A stretch of 64,000 nucleotides of DNA, from NCBI RefSeq assembly GCF_000264905.1, contig NW_006763131.1, positions 979,253-1,043,252 on the forward strand, in the 5' to 3' direction. The notes beneath the pieces were generated by a model. It saw nothing but the letters and a program-made list of their open reading frames with translations. It did no database searches and had not been told where the DNA came from. Shown piece after piece: positions 1 through 11,145 of this stretch. The position numbers were made by a program, and so were the translations under genes. The stretch comes from Stereum hirsutum FP-91666 SS1. Its lineage: Eukaryota; Basidiomycota; Agaricomycetes; Russulales; Stereaceae. The stretch's first letter is position 1, and every line of letters starts with the position of its first letter.

Positions 1-120
1 GGCATCATCTAAGCTGAGGCCAGTACCCGTCAAGATGTTTATCAGAGGTGCATATTCCGGGTCCTTGTGGTTGGGCAGGGTAAAGCTGGTCGGGTCAACG
101 ATCGGTAGGGCAGCGCTCAT
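1..120 (-). CDS. N-terminus of an unidentified protein (runs off the window)
   Basis: An ATG on the minus strand at 120-118 opens a frame of 40 codons that stays open to the window edge. The visible N-terminus begins MSAALPIVDPTSFTLP and has no signal peptide or transmembrane segment. An AT-rich upstream stretch (121-240) would be its promoter or 5' leader. Codon use looks like that of neighbouring genes. I do not recognise the family from 40 residues; the rest of the gene lies outside the window. Confidence 0.5.
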   Translation of the reverse strand, partial: MSAALPIVDPTSFTLPNHKDPEYAPLINILTGTGLSLDDA

Positions 121-1268
121 TTTTTCTTTTCGCCGAAGGTGTGTAGCCTGAGAAAGAAATAGATATATGTGACAAGAAAGTTTGATTAAAAGGCTCTAGA
201 CTAGAAGGTAGGCCGATTAAAGTGCTCTAAGCTATAGAGAGTGCGAAAAAGGGAGAGTCTGAGGACTCTCCGGCTTCAGGCTTCAGGCTTCAGCGGCGAG
301 CAAGAACGAGAGCAGGCGCGAAAAGAGTTGTCACGCCGCTCTCGCTCTCGCGCATCCATAGACCACCCTCTGTCACGACGCTCGTTCCTCGCAACGTCAC
401 AGAGTCACAACTAGCCAGAACCAAACACAACCAAACCCAGGCCACAGTGGCACAGAAACTCGGAAAAGTGTGGCCCAACTGTGGCACCCACCAGGAAATA
501 ATAGAAAAGGCATGGAAATGACAAAAGGTCATGACAGAAAGCCCCCAAGTGGGTTCACATACTCAGGGGTTTATGTATATTCAAGTATTTTCAGGCTGAA
601 TATCTCAAATCCAGGTGAAATGGCCGTGTTGTGAGCCACATGGTGAATTTACTAATCATTTGTCCAATTCCTACATACTCATGTGTTATCCAGGAGCACC
701 CACCATACAAATGAAGTACTCAGATATATATTTTCCACCCAAGAATCCTTACAACTACAGCTCAAACAACAAAACGACAATCTGATTGGCTGGCCAAGCT
801 GGGCATAGCCAGAGTCACTCGTCAGCTGACCCAGTGATCAGGCTGTGGCCCAGCGCCACCATGCTCTCGAAAGTTCGTTACAGAGCCATGAAGTTCTGAG
901 CGCAGTCGATGTCAATATATAAGGCGGCGGTGGGGTCTGCTGCTCTAGCAGAGGAATTTTCAATCCTATCCTGTGGGAATGAGCATCTTATGTTTTTGTC
1001 TCAACCCGCTTTCCAGCGTTGACAGAATAGGGTATGCTCTGTGGCGGGCAAGTGGTGAACCCTCACACAGCAGAGCTCTACATGGCATTTGAAGTACCTA
1101 CCAGGATCACATTCATGATGCAGGATTGTGGGTGTGAAAGCCTCTCCGTGGAATTTTCATGCCACATAGGATGTCTTGCCTGCCTGCCAGGGCCTCAAAA
1201 GCAAAACTGGAGGGCCTTTTGGAGAATGGAGGGGTGAGGCACGATAGCGCCTCAACCCAGAGTTCAAG
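121..1268. other. gene-poor stretch upstream of a Helitron-like 3' end
   Basis: No conserved coding region is visible. Short open frames occur (for example 67 codons at 1034-1237, plus strand), but none resembles a known protein. The stretch has a CCAAT-type motif (attgg, near 785) and a good TATA box at 916-923. Because a Helitron-like 3' terminus follows at 1269-1360 on the same strand, part of this stretch is probably the body of that element. I could not identify its 5' TC end. Confidence 0.45.
916..923 (+). promoter_or_regulatory. TATA box candidate (TATATAAG)
   Basis: TATATAAG is followed by GC-rich sequence and then, about 110 nt on, by a short frame starting at 1034. Spacing and sequence suit a core promoter reading rightwards, but no recognisable gene follows. 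It may drive a transcript inside the putative Helitron. Confidence 0.35.
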
Positions 1269-1360
1269 GAAGAGCCTTCAGTTTTTTTCCTCCTCAAGCT
1301 TTCATCTCTACTCAAGTGGTTTCTCTGCTAGCCCCGTGTGTAGCACGGGCTTGCTGCTAG
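1269..1360 (+). mobile_element. Helitron-like 3' terminus, copy 1
   Basis: The segment ends with a short hairpin (CCCGTG at 1333-1338 pairing with CACGGG at 1344-1349), then 7 nt, then CTAG at 1357-1360, and the next base is T. This is the 3' end layout of Helitrons: hairpin, about 10 nt, CTRR, insertion between A and T. The last 92 bp are similar to the reverse complement of 46842-46929, including the hairpin and the final CTAG. No Rep/helicase frame is visible, so this would be a non-autonomous copy. The 5' end is unknown. Confidence 0.5.
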
Positions 1361-1576
1361 TACTTTCACAACCTGTGTGGAGTTCAAGCTGCAGGGGAAC
1401 TTGAGCACTGGTGAGAAAATAGTCAGATGTCTAGAGTGATGATGTCTATAAGACTGATAAGTGACTACATTTTCAAGATTCATGTTCATGAAGAGGGATA
1501 AGTAGCCTGCCAGGTGGACAATTATCAAACATGTGTACAAGAACACTAGACTCAGTTGTTCAGACCAAGAGCAGAA
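1361..1576. other. spacer between the Helitron-like end and the SPC25 stop codon
   Basis: About 216 bp with no gene seen. It would hold the SPC25 3' UTR. The run after CTAG starts with T, as expected for a Helitron target site. Confidence 0.4.
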
Positions 1577-2488
1577 TCAGTACAAACTTTGGAAAGCAAC
1601 CCTGATCTGTTTTACAAACTCATAGACATCTCGACTTGAGTTTAACTGGTCAAGGAGAATGGGCAGTGTGGGTAATGGCGGCGTAGAGGTCGGCACTAGT
1701 AACGGAAGAATATGAGTTCTTGTCCCACCTTGAGAGGACTATTCACTATTACCTTTGTACATTTGGGATGATACATCGAGCACAACCCTGCATTCACGCT
1801 GCTGATCTCCAGAAAAGAGATGTGAGAAACGGATAAGGAGTTGGTCTTGTCCCACACCCTCCACAATACATCGCAGACCTGTCTGGCAGGCAAGGAGCTC
1901 GGGTGTGGTGATGGCCATGTTGGTTGTGATTGTAGCACGCTCCGTGTCCCTATCTGCACAGACTTATAAGCAGAAATCTGAAGAGAATCGGTGGTTGTTT
2001 GATACCATGGCGAAGGTTTGAAGCAACAATGCGGTACTGCTCGATCTCAGCATCAAGGGCCGCGCAGTTCTCGCGGATCGTATTGAGTTGCCGGCGTAGT
2101 GCAGCGACGGATGCCTCGGCACCTTTCAATTCCTCCTGCTCCTTTTCCAAAGCTAACATAGACGAGAAAGATTGATTGACCACCCGGGCGAAAGAGACAG
2201 TGATGATAAAAGCTACGTACTGGTCACGAGCTCAATCTCCCGCATCTTGCATTGGTTAGTGTCGCTCTCGATGTGCTGGACCCTGTCCGCGAGTTTCTTT
2301 TTCTCCGCAGCATGTGAGTTACTTCGACGAGCGATCTCTGTGATCGCGTGGTTCTTGTAGTCTGTGACGGCTTTGAGAAAGTTGCGTGTCGAGGATTCGT
2401 ACGCGTCGAGCCTGAGATCAATGTGAGGGTTTGGTGCGGCTAGGACAGATGACAGGTCAATTTGAGGGACGCGAAGAGCGTGGGTCAT
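1577..2488 (-). CDS. SPC25: kinetochore protein Spc25 (Ndc80 complex)
   Basis: Spc25 is one of the four Ndc80-complex subunits that bind microtubules to the inner kinetochore. Four exons join to 243 aa, close to the usual length. Residues 1-50 hold the N-terminal motif with ESSTRNFLKAV, about 55-150 form a heptad-rich coiled coil (AEKKKLADRV to EIEQYRIVASNL), and 155-243 are the C-terminal globular domain with GLRCIVEGVGQDQL. Introns (minus strand) use GTACGT, GTATCA and GTAATA donors. The ATG at 2488 is chosen because it opens directly on the conserved N-terminus; an open frame continues upstream but is not conserved. It is head to head with a mitotic kinase gene. Confidence 0.88.
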
Positions 2489-2745
2489 GATGCTAATACA
2501 AAGATCGCAAGTAAATGGTCGTGCCCAGAAGGAAGTCGGATTGAGGAACGACGCGCTCAAAGCAGACGCGTTTTCGAACGCAGCCACGTGATCCACGGGC
2601 ATGCAAACATCGTGATATTCATCGTGCTCAACGCGACTTCGACACACATTGCAGATCGCACAACCTCCTCACTTCTCTTCAGCTTGAGCCCCGAACCCAA
2701 CCTTGGTTACTTCAGCTTCTGTTACAAAGGACAGTTCTCTTTATC
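2489..2745. promoter_or_regulatory. bidirectional promoter of SPC25 and the DBF2/SID2-like gene
   Basis: 257 bp separate the two start codons. The stretch contains ACGCGT at 2566-2571, the core of the yeast MluI cell-cycle box bound by MBF, an ACGCGC nearby at 2551, and an E-box CACGTG at 2585-2590. No TATA box is evident. A shared cell-cycle promoter for a kinetochore gene and a mitotic-exit kinase is an inference. Confidence 0.5.
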
Positions 2746-4755
<2,010 letters not shown>

Positions 4756-5250
4756 CGAAGTCTGACCATTCGTCCATGTGAGGATAGTTATTTTTGCTGT
4801 TATTTAGGGGTGGGCTGACGTTTTAATTGACTAGAATAATGACACGCAAACGACCCTCCAACCCTTTGGGCAGAATGGTATCCTACCCTATATAATAATG
4901 AACCATACCCACCCCGGACTTTGTCACTCATCTCAGATTGTTGTCGCATCTTGTAACTCGTATTAGAATCACGCATCGCATCTTGTTCTCGCTTATCACC
5001 CCGTATCAGATCGAGGAAGGGAGGAGACAGGCATTAAAATAAATAGGCATTGCATCATCATCAAGCAAACAGACCATCAAGAAGAACGATCCTGGTATCA
5101 CCCTAGAAAACGAATACAACCAAGCACGAAACGCAACAAAGGAGCGAAAGTAAGTCTTAGCACTAAGCAATAATCGTGTCAACAAATTCCAGTATAAGAA
5201 GGTTATACGGGGTATTAGAGTGTAACGCTGCTTGCGGGCCTTATCTCAGT
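4756..5250. other. convergent intergenic region
   Basis: 495 bp between the stop codons of the kinase gene and the UNC93-like gene. It is AT-rich, with no long frame, and holds the 3' UTRs and polyadenylation signals of both genes. Confidence 0.6.
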
Positions 5251-7447
5251 CTACAGGCTCTCCGGTGGCTGGATGTGGCCATCATCGTCCATGCGTGCAC
5301 TGCGAAAAGGGCGTAAATCATAAAAGCAAGAAAATCAGAGAGGTGAGCACTTACACAGCCTCGTCCGCGAGCTCTGTGTGGTTCTTCACCCGGAGGTAGA
5401 TCATGGGCAGGGCGAAGAGCAATCCTGCGACGAGCAACGCCCACGTCGAGATGAAGATATTCATATACCTATACCAGGAGCCCACGACATCAGCAACTAC
5501 CACTGACCGCGATGCTAGGTAACAGTGAATTCCACTCACGGGAGCTTGACGGCATCAGCACGCCACACGCCAGTGGCACCAGCAGACTGGATGGACTTGT
5601 CTGTAAAATACGAGGGACGAGAACAATTCAGAGCGCGGTCAAAACGTCACAAGATAGAATAGTACGCACAGAAACCGGCGAAGTAAGCAAGCTTCGCGGG
5701 GTCGTTGGACATAGCACCCATCATCCAGTACGCCGTCGTCTGCCACATCGCGTCGAGCATACCGAAGAACATGTAGAGGAAGATACGGCCGACGTATTCT
5801 GCATCGTATATGTCTATCTTTTGGGAATCCTCGGGTATAGACTCGCGAGTATAGTTCCTGATACCTCGCATGTCAGCACGAACATCGTCGTGGGGAACTA
5901 GTCGTAGTCATCACTTACTTTTGATAGAAGTAGGCCCAGATATGGAGAGCGAAGACAAAGAGGAGAAGTACAGTCCATCCGGCGAAGGCACGCATGCGAC
6001 GTGTAAGCCTCCGTGAGTCAAGCAATAGACCGATGGCGATAGAGCCGACGATTTGGGAGAGCCAGTAAACGAGGTTGTTGAGGCCGCGGGCACGGATATT
6101 GAACAATGCGGCGTTATAATCGTTGAACTCTACAGCACGCTTCAAGTTAGCAAGAAGTCAAATATTCAAAAGATGGAAGCTGGCTGCTCACGCCAAGTGT
6201 AGAACCAGTTGGACGCGAAGAACATGGGAAAGAGCAGCACGATCATCGGATCGGTCCTCAACGCGACGTATAGACCGTAGATCTCGGTACGCCACGATGG
6301 CTGACGAGGGGCAGTGACTTTGGTGCCGTCTGTACGGATGACCTTCTTGGGGTCGGCCATGAACAGTGGAATGGTGACTCCGATGAGAGTGAGGACGAGG
6401 AAGCCGATCTGTGAAAATAGCAAAACAGTGAGCGATGTTTTGGTAGTGGAAGGACTTCCGGGAGAAACACATACATAAGTGCCGTTTCCAACTATCCCCG
6501 CGAGTACAAGTGAGCATGTAAGACCTTGGGATGACATATGGATTTAACGTACCAGCATTGGCCTAGCGGGGTAAGTCGATCAACTTGTGGTATATTATGA
6601 TGATTTTCGAAGGCGACTCACTGTAGAATGGAAGTTATCACCAAAAGCGACAGCAGCGCCCACAACACCTCCCAAATTAAAAATCGACCTGTGCTCCGTG
6701 TAAGTACCCCCACAGTCAAAGCACAGAACAGCATACTGACCAGAAGATGGCGATAAATAGACCCTTCTGTGATTCAGTGGGGTATGCCAACATAAGCGAA
6801 CCCTGGGCGGTCCACAAAAGGCCAGCACAGACTCCAAGGATGGCACCTGCAGCGATTACGAACGGGCCTGCATTTGGGTGGATATTCATGGCCCTATAGC
6901 ACGATACACGGTAAGCGAGAGACCCCAAAGCATAGAGGTGCGATTTTCGCACAGGTAAGAGCCAATATAGAGGGAGTATCCCAAGCTGCCCAAGAACAGA
7001 GAGAGCCGGGGGCCGAGGACGTTGTTGATCGATCTAGTGGGAGTTTAGTTGATTTCCAATCGACTGGTCGAGTCGAACAAGACGAACCCAGAGAAGAAAG
7101 CGAGGATGGCGAATGTAGCATAGAGTGCGACGTTAGCGTTGGCGCTGGTCGTGGCGTCAACCTGGCCACCTCCACCGAGGCCGTTCAAAGCATTGAACAG
7201 GCCGGGGCACATGAAACAGACGAAACCCAACATAACGACCTAGTTTTTGTGTCTGGTGAGCAACAAGAGTTATGAAGATTACTGAGACAAACGCCAAGTA
7301 ACGAAGATATACCTGTGCATAAGGGTTGTAGTAGGTACCCTTGAGACCAGTAGGTCGCTCGAAGACTTCTGGGGCAGCAGACTGGGAGCCATCGTCGCTG
7401 GTACCACTGCCATAGCCATTACCCTTCTCGTTTGCGGCCTCAGACAT
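5251..7447 (-). CDS. UNC93-like (DUF895) multipass membrane transporter
   Basis: Predicted MFS-type integral membrane protein of the fungal UNC93-like/DUF895 family; the substrate is unknown. The start is MSEAANEKGNGYGSGTSDDG, a soluble N-terminus of about 45 residues. It is followed by about 11-12 hydrophobic helices spread over eight or more exons, for example the segments VVMLGFVCFMCPGLFNALNG and ILGVCAGLLWTAQGSLMLAY, and GNGTYIGFLVLTLIG later. A conserved YFAGFY-type motif and the last helices near 5400-5900 complete the fold. The final exon can end in two ways. Reading through gives a TAA at 5351-5353. Splicing from the GTAAGT overlapping that stop to an acceptor near 5290 adds the acidic tail ARMDDDGHIQPPESL, which I prefer. 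Expression control is not visible; ACGCGT lies at 7663. Confidence 0.82.
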
Positions 7448-8403
7448 GGCGAGGGCAAAGGATGTGGGGAAAAAGAAGAGGAGGAAGAGGAAGGGTAGAG
7501 GAAGGGGGATTCGGAAGCGACATAGTCGCTGGGAAGCAGTATTGATATAGCGTTCATGATGATGGAAGAAGCCCGGAGTTTCACGCGAGGCATGTGCTGG
7601 TCTTCTGGCTTATCAGCCGCTGCTCAACAAGCTCCAACCCAAATTGTATCTGTTCGCCCTGCACGCGTCGTGGCGTCTGAGCTCGCTGGCATCCCATATG
7701 GCTTCCATACTCGCCGCATCGTTCCCTGAACACAGCTCATCGTCCCCGACGATGTCCGGCTCTCGCGAAAATGCTAGCCTTAGCCGGGCCCTTCAGAACG
7801 GCGAAGTAAGGCCGGCGTTTCGACTGCAATGCAGTAGGTTCATCTACGCTTTGAGGCCGTCGTCTTTTTCCGCTCGTCCAAACATAGAAAGCGATAGTGG
7901 GAATTGGGTGAGAAGCCATCATATGCATCCAGACGTAATCCATGTGCTAGATCAATCACAGACATTTGCGCATCCAGCTGCCATCCAGACATCTCTCGAA
8001 CTCGCCGCACTGGTCCGATATACTTACTCTTAGCGACGATGAAGGAGTCGCCTTCCCTCCGCATGCCGCGATAGACATCCTTATCCACACAAGTTTAGCA
8101 ACTAGTGAGCCCTGATCTCAGTTCCATTCCTACGTACCAGTCCAAAATACATGTGCGAAGAGCGTAGAGAAGAGCCGAGAAAAACACAGGGGAGTTCAGA
8201 CAACTAGAGCGGGGCAGAAAGAACATAAAAATTGGAGCGAAAAGTGAAGGCAGGTTTAGCGGCGAGGCAGGAAGGTACGTGGATAGAAGGCGTTTAATAT
8301 TGTCGTAAACAACTGGAGACAAAAAGAAAATCAAAATGGGAGAGAAAAGGGGGGAAAGTTCATGAATGCTCCTTGTCTATCATAGAGCACCTGGCACGCG
8401 CGC
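7448..8403. other. intergenic region upstream of the UNC93-like gene
   Basis: About 950 bp between the UNC93-like start codon and the YOP1 stop codon. The right half is the YOP1 3' flank; the left half would hold the UNC93-like promoter, with ACGCGT at 7663-7668. Short frames on both strands between 7640 and 8090 show no conserved motif. I see no further gene. Confidence 0.5.
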
Positions 8404-9119
8404 TTAGTCGGAGGTGGCGGTGGCCACGCGCTCACGGAGACCCTCAGAGGTGGTGGTATCCGAAGAGCGAGTCTGGTGGCTAACATTGGCCAAGACAGGC
8501 TTGAGGACAGAGAAGTATACGACTTGGGCGCCCTGATTAGTGAACGTGGTTAGCATCACGAAAACATCGATGACAAATCTAACATGAACTTACGCGGAAA
8601 GCAGGGAGCTGGAGCCACATGATGAAGGTGGTCTTGAAGGCGAAGTACCAGGGGAAATAGTAGAGGACGGCGCGGAGGGCAAAGCCCTCGAGGAAGTTGA
8701 AGAAACCGAAAACGACCCAGTACGTAAGCCACTGAACGTCATCCTGGTGGCCAGGGGTCTCGAGCGCCTTGAAGGACAGGTAGGCGGGGAGCGCCCAGCC
8801 GACGAGATTGGAGACGGGGGCAGCGAGGGCGTTGAAGAAGTGGAAGAAGCCGACAAGGAAGACTACGCCGATGAAGGCATACGACTTGGGGACTTGCGTG
8901 CGTTGCTCAAGGTTGACAAGGACGGGGTACTTGGAGAGCTGGAGTGATGACGCGGCACACGACCGAGAAAAATAGCATCCGGTCAGGCGACGAGCGCGGA
9001 AATGATGGAAAGCAAAGGAGACAAACCTCCTTGTCCAGCTGGTTAACGTAGAAGCTGGCCTTGTTCTGGGCCTGCTGGAAGGCAGGGTGCGATTGAAGCT
9101 TTTGCGACGCGGTCGACAT
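8404..9119 (-). CDS. YOP1: Yop1/DP1/HVA22-family ER-shaping protein
   Basis: Reticulon-like hairpin protein that bends ER membrane and stabilises tubules. Exons 9119-9027, 8938-8594 and 8532-8404 join to 188 aa, the size of yeast Yop1 (180). Residues 1-40 are soluble (SHPAFQQAQNKASFYVNQLDKE). Two long hydrophobic hairpins follow: SYAFIGVVFLVGFFHFFNAL to NLVGWALPAYLSF, and DDVQWLTYWVVFGFFNFLEG to YYFPWYFAFKTTFIMWLQLP. The DDVQWLTYW motif is diagnostic of TB2/DP1/HVA22. The tail is Ser/Thr rich. The ATG at 9119 is preferred over one 24 nt upstream because the family N-terminus is short. Confidence 0.93.
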
Positions 9120-9372
9120 TATCTGCAGGGCGACGGGTGACATGTGAGTTACACGAGCGAAAGATGGATAAACTCTAGCTCAAACAGCGGGAAAAACATA
9201 CCAAAGAAAACGAAGAAAGTGAGGGAAGTTTTGAGAGGTGATGGTCGTGAGCGAGGAGTGAGGCGAGAGGAAGGGCGGGCGCAGGCGGGTTGATATGCTC
9301 GCAAAGGACACGTGTTTGCGTCACCGCTCAATACGTCAGCGCCACCGCTCCTGGAGCTGCACACTGCTCATC
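9120..9372. promoter_or_regulatory. bidirectional promoter of YOP1 and OST5
   Basis: 253 bp between the two start codons, containing an E-box CACGTG near 9309 and GC-rich sequence. Both genes act in the ER membrane, so shared control is plausible. ACGCGT is absent here. Confidence 0.4.
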
Positions 9373-9728
9373 ATGGACTACAACGCTGTCAAGGCAAGGC
9401 ACTCCCTCCATGTCTGCTCCATCCTGCTAACCTTCCTCGACAGCTCCTCCACAAGTCGACCCCGGCGTTCACGCCCTACGTCGCCGTCGCCGTCCTGCCC
9501 TACATCGCCTTCTTCTTCCTCGCCACCACGTTCGCTCTCGCCTTCTACTTCTCCACGTACGCCCGTCCTTCTCATTCTACACAAATCTCTAATTTAGATA
9601 CTCACGATATCTACAGTCTTTCTAAGGATACCCTGCCTCTGCGCGAGTCCGCCGTTGCTTTCACGGCAAGCTCACTCGCAGGCGTCGGCGTCGTCGCTCT
9701 CTTCTGCTCAGTCGGTGTATACGTGTAG
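9373..9728 (+). CDS. OST5: oligosaccharyltransferase subunit Ost5
   Basis: Small non-catalytic subunit of the ER oligosaccharyltransferase that transfers glycans to Asn in nascent proteins. Exons 9373-9393, 9444-9556 and 9617-9728 join to 81 aa (yeast Ost5 is 86). There are two transmembrane helices, about residues 20-43 (VAVAVLPYIAFFFLATTFAL) and 57-78. The protein ends in SVGVYV, matching the GVYV end of yeast Ost5. The first intron (9394-9443) appears to be GC-AG: AAG|GCAAGG to GACAG. The alternative GT two codons earlier has a poor context and would delete Val-Lys. The 90 bp to the RPA12 stop is convergent. Confidence 0.85.
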
Positions 9729-9818
9729 ACTCCCACGCCCGACCCAAAAACTCGACCTCACGCAGAACGCGTTCGTGGACATAGGTGGACATGTATGCTA
9801 CTGGCCACGTATGATCCA

Positions 9819-10432
9819 CTAGTTATTGACACGCCAGCCGTGCTTACACGCAACACACTGTGGACCTCTCATCAGCTGCGGAACAGAAATTGGTATGGTG
9901 TGGCGCAAAGACACGTACTGTGTACAGGATAGTCGACCCCTCGTCCGCGCTCCGCATCTGAAAGTCACCCGTTAACAACCACAAAAATCAGCATCTTGAA
10001 CACAACGCACCTGTATCTCTTTTGAGAAGGCTTCCATGTGTCCGCACTCTGGGCATTTCTCCGTGACCTGCATACCGCCACAGTCAGCACGGTGTGGCGC
10101 TCATCAAAGCATTCCACGTATACCTTCAGCAGTCCTTCCGTAGCCTCGTGCGTCTTCGTCTGAGTTTTCCGCTTCTGTCTCAGCGCCGAAGGAAACGCGT
10201 CAGGATGCGAGCGTGTCGTGATCTCGATATTTTCGTATGCTGTGGCGGGATTCAAAAATGTTAGTGTGTATCTGGTGTAGAGCCTTGAGCCAAAGTACCA
10301 CATACAACTGGCTGGCTCTTCATGACCACATTGTTCACAGTTCACCGTACCCTCGTCAGCCTTGGGAACATCGAGTAATGTACCGCAATCCCCGCAAAAC
10401 AGTAGGGAACCTAAGGAACCACCGCAAATCAT
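9819..10432 (-). CDS. RPA12: RNA polymerase I subunit Rpa12
   Basis: Zinc-ribbon subunit of Pol I needed for transcript cleavage, backtrack recovery and termination of rRNA synthesis. Exons join to 125 aa, exactly the length of yeast Rpa12. The N-terminal ribbon uses C13/C16 and C32/C35 (FCGDCGTLL and NCEQCGHEE). The C-terminal TFIIS-like ribbon uses KCPECGH and YTCVACKHGWR, with the catalytic hairpin QMRSADE (Asp-Glu). Five exons are separated by four short introns. In the last intron the second possible AG acceptor is chosen because it restores YTC at the start of the final Cys pair. Confidence 0.92.
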
Positions 10433-11145
10433 GAGCAGTGCGGCTGCATTTCACTGTACGATAGTCTGACGAACCGATCTTCTGTGCTTGCACCATCTCT
10501 ATGGCGTGCTCTTACCACAAGATTTCGTCCAATCGTTGTTCGGAGTCAAGCTGCTGTGGCAGGTTGTTCTACGAAACTTTTTCGACGGTGATGCGGCGGC
10601 ACGTGGCGAATTTCATATTTCCAACCACGCTCGCCTAATCGAGACAGCGAGCTGTGTCCTTTTACATAATGCGGCTCTGTCTCGTCTTTCATCACGGTTT
10701 CTCCGGTCTTTTGAGAGAAACGACCTTTCAGCCCTATTGTGTCTTTTCTCTAGAGGATACAGGCATTCTCCCATTGTCTCAGGCTGGTTCGTCAGTCTCG
10801 ATCGAGCCTGAGGCTCCATGCTCAGCCAAACGGAGACAAAGACAATTGTTGTGCTCAGCTTGGGCCACTACGCTAATTCTCACAACTGTCGTGCCCAAAA
10901 TATAAAGGCCATGAGGGCTGCACTATGCCATCGCTCTCCCCTCTCCGTTCTCTCACAGCCGTGACAAATACCAGACACGCCGGCGTGTCATCGTGCCCCC
11001 TTTCAAATAACTTTATCAGCTCAAAGACGATTGAATCGCCGCGACGAACTCTTACACTTCTTGACATTCTGGTCTAATTGATATCTGCTCCATTATCTTT
11101 CTCCTCTTTCACTCAACTTGCAGAAGATACCCCTTCCAACCCGCC
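10433..11145. promoter_or_regulatory. divergent intergenic region between RPA12 and the basic-protein gene
   Basis: 713 bp. Short frames occur on both strands but none has a recognisable domain. It should hold two promoters; no TATA box or ACGCGT was seen. Confidence 0.4.

Noticed and set aside
7640..8090. Small frames on both strands as possible genes
   Set aside because: They overlap each other, have no recognised domain, and show no supporting splice structure.
10488..10905. Open frames between RPA12 and the basic-protein gene
   Set aside because: No conserved motif and no consistent exon joints; treated as promoter sequence.
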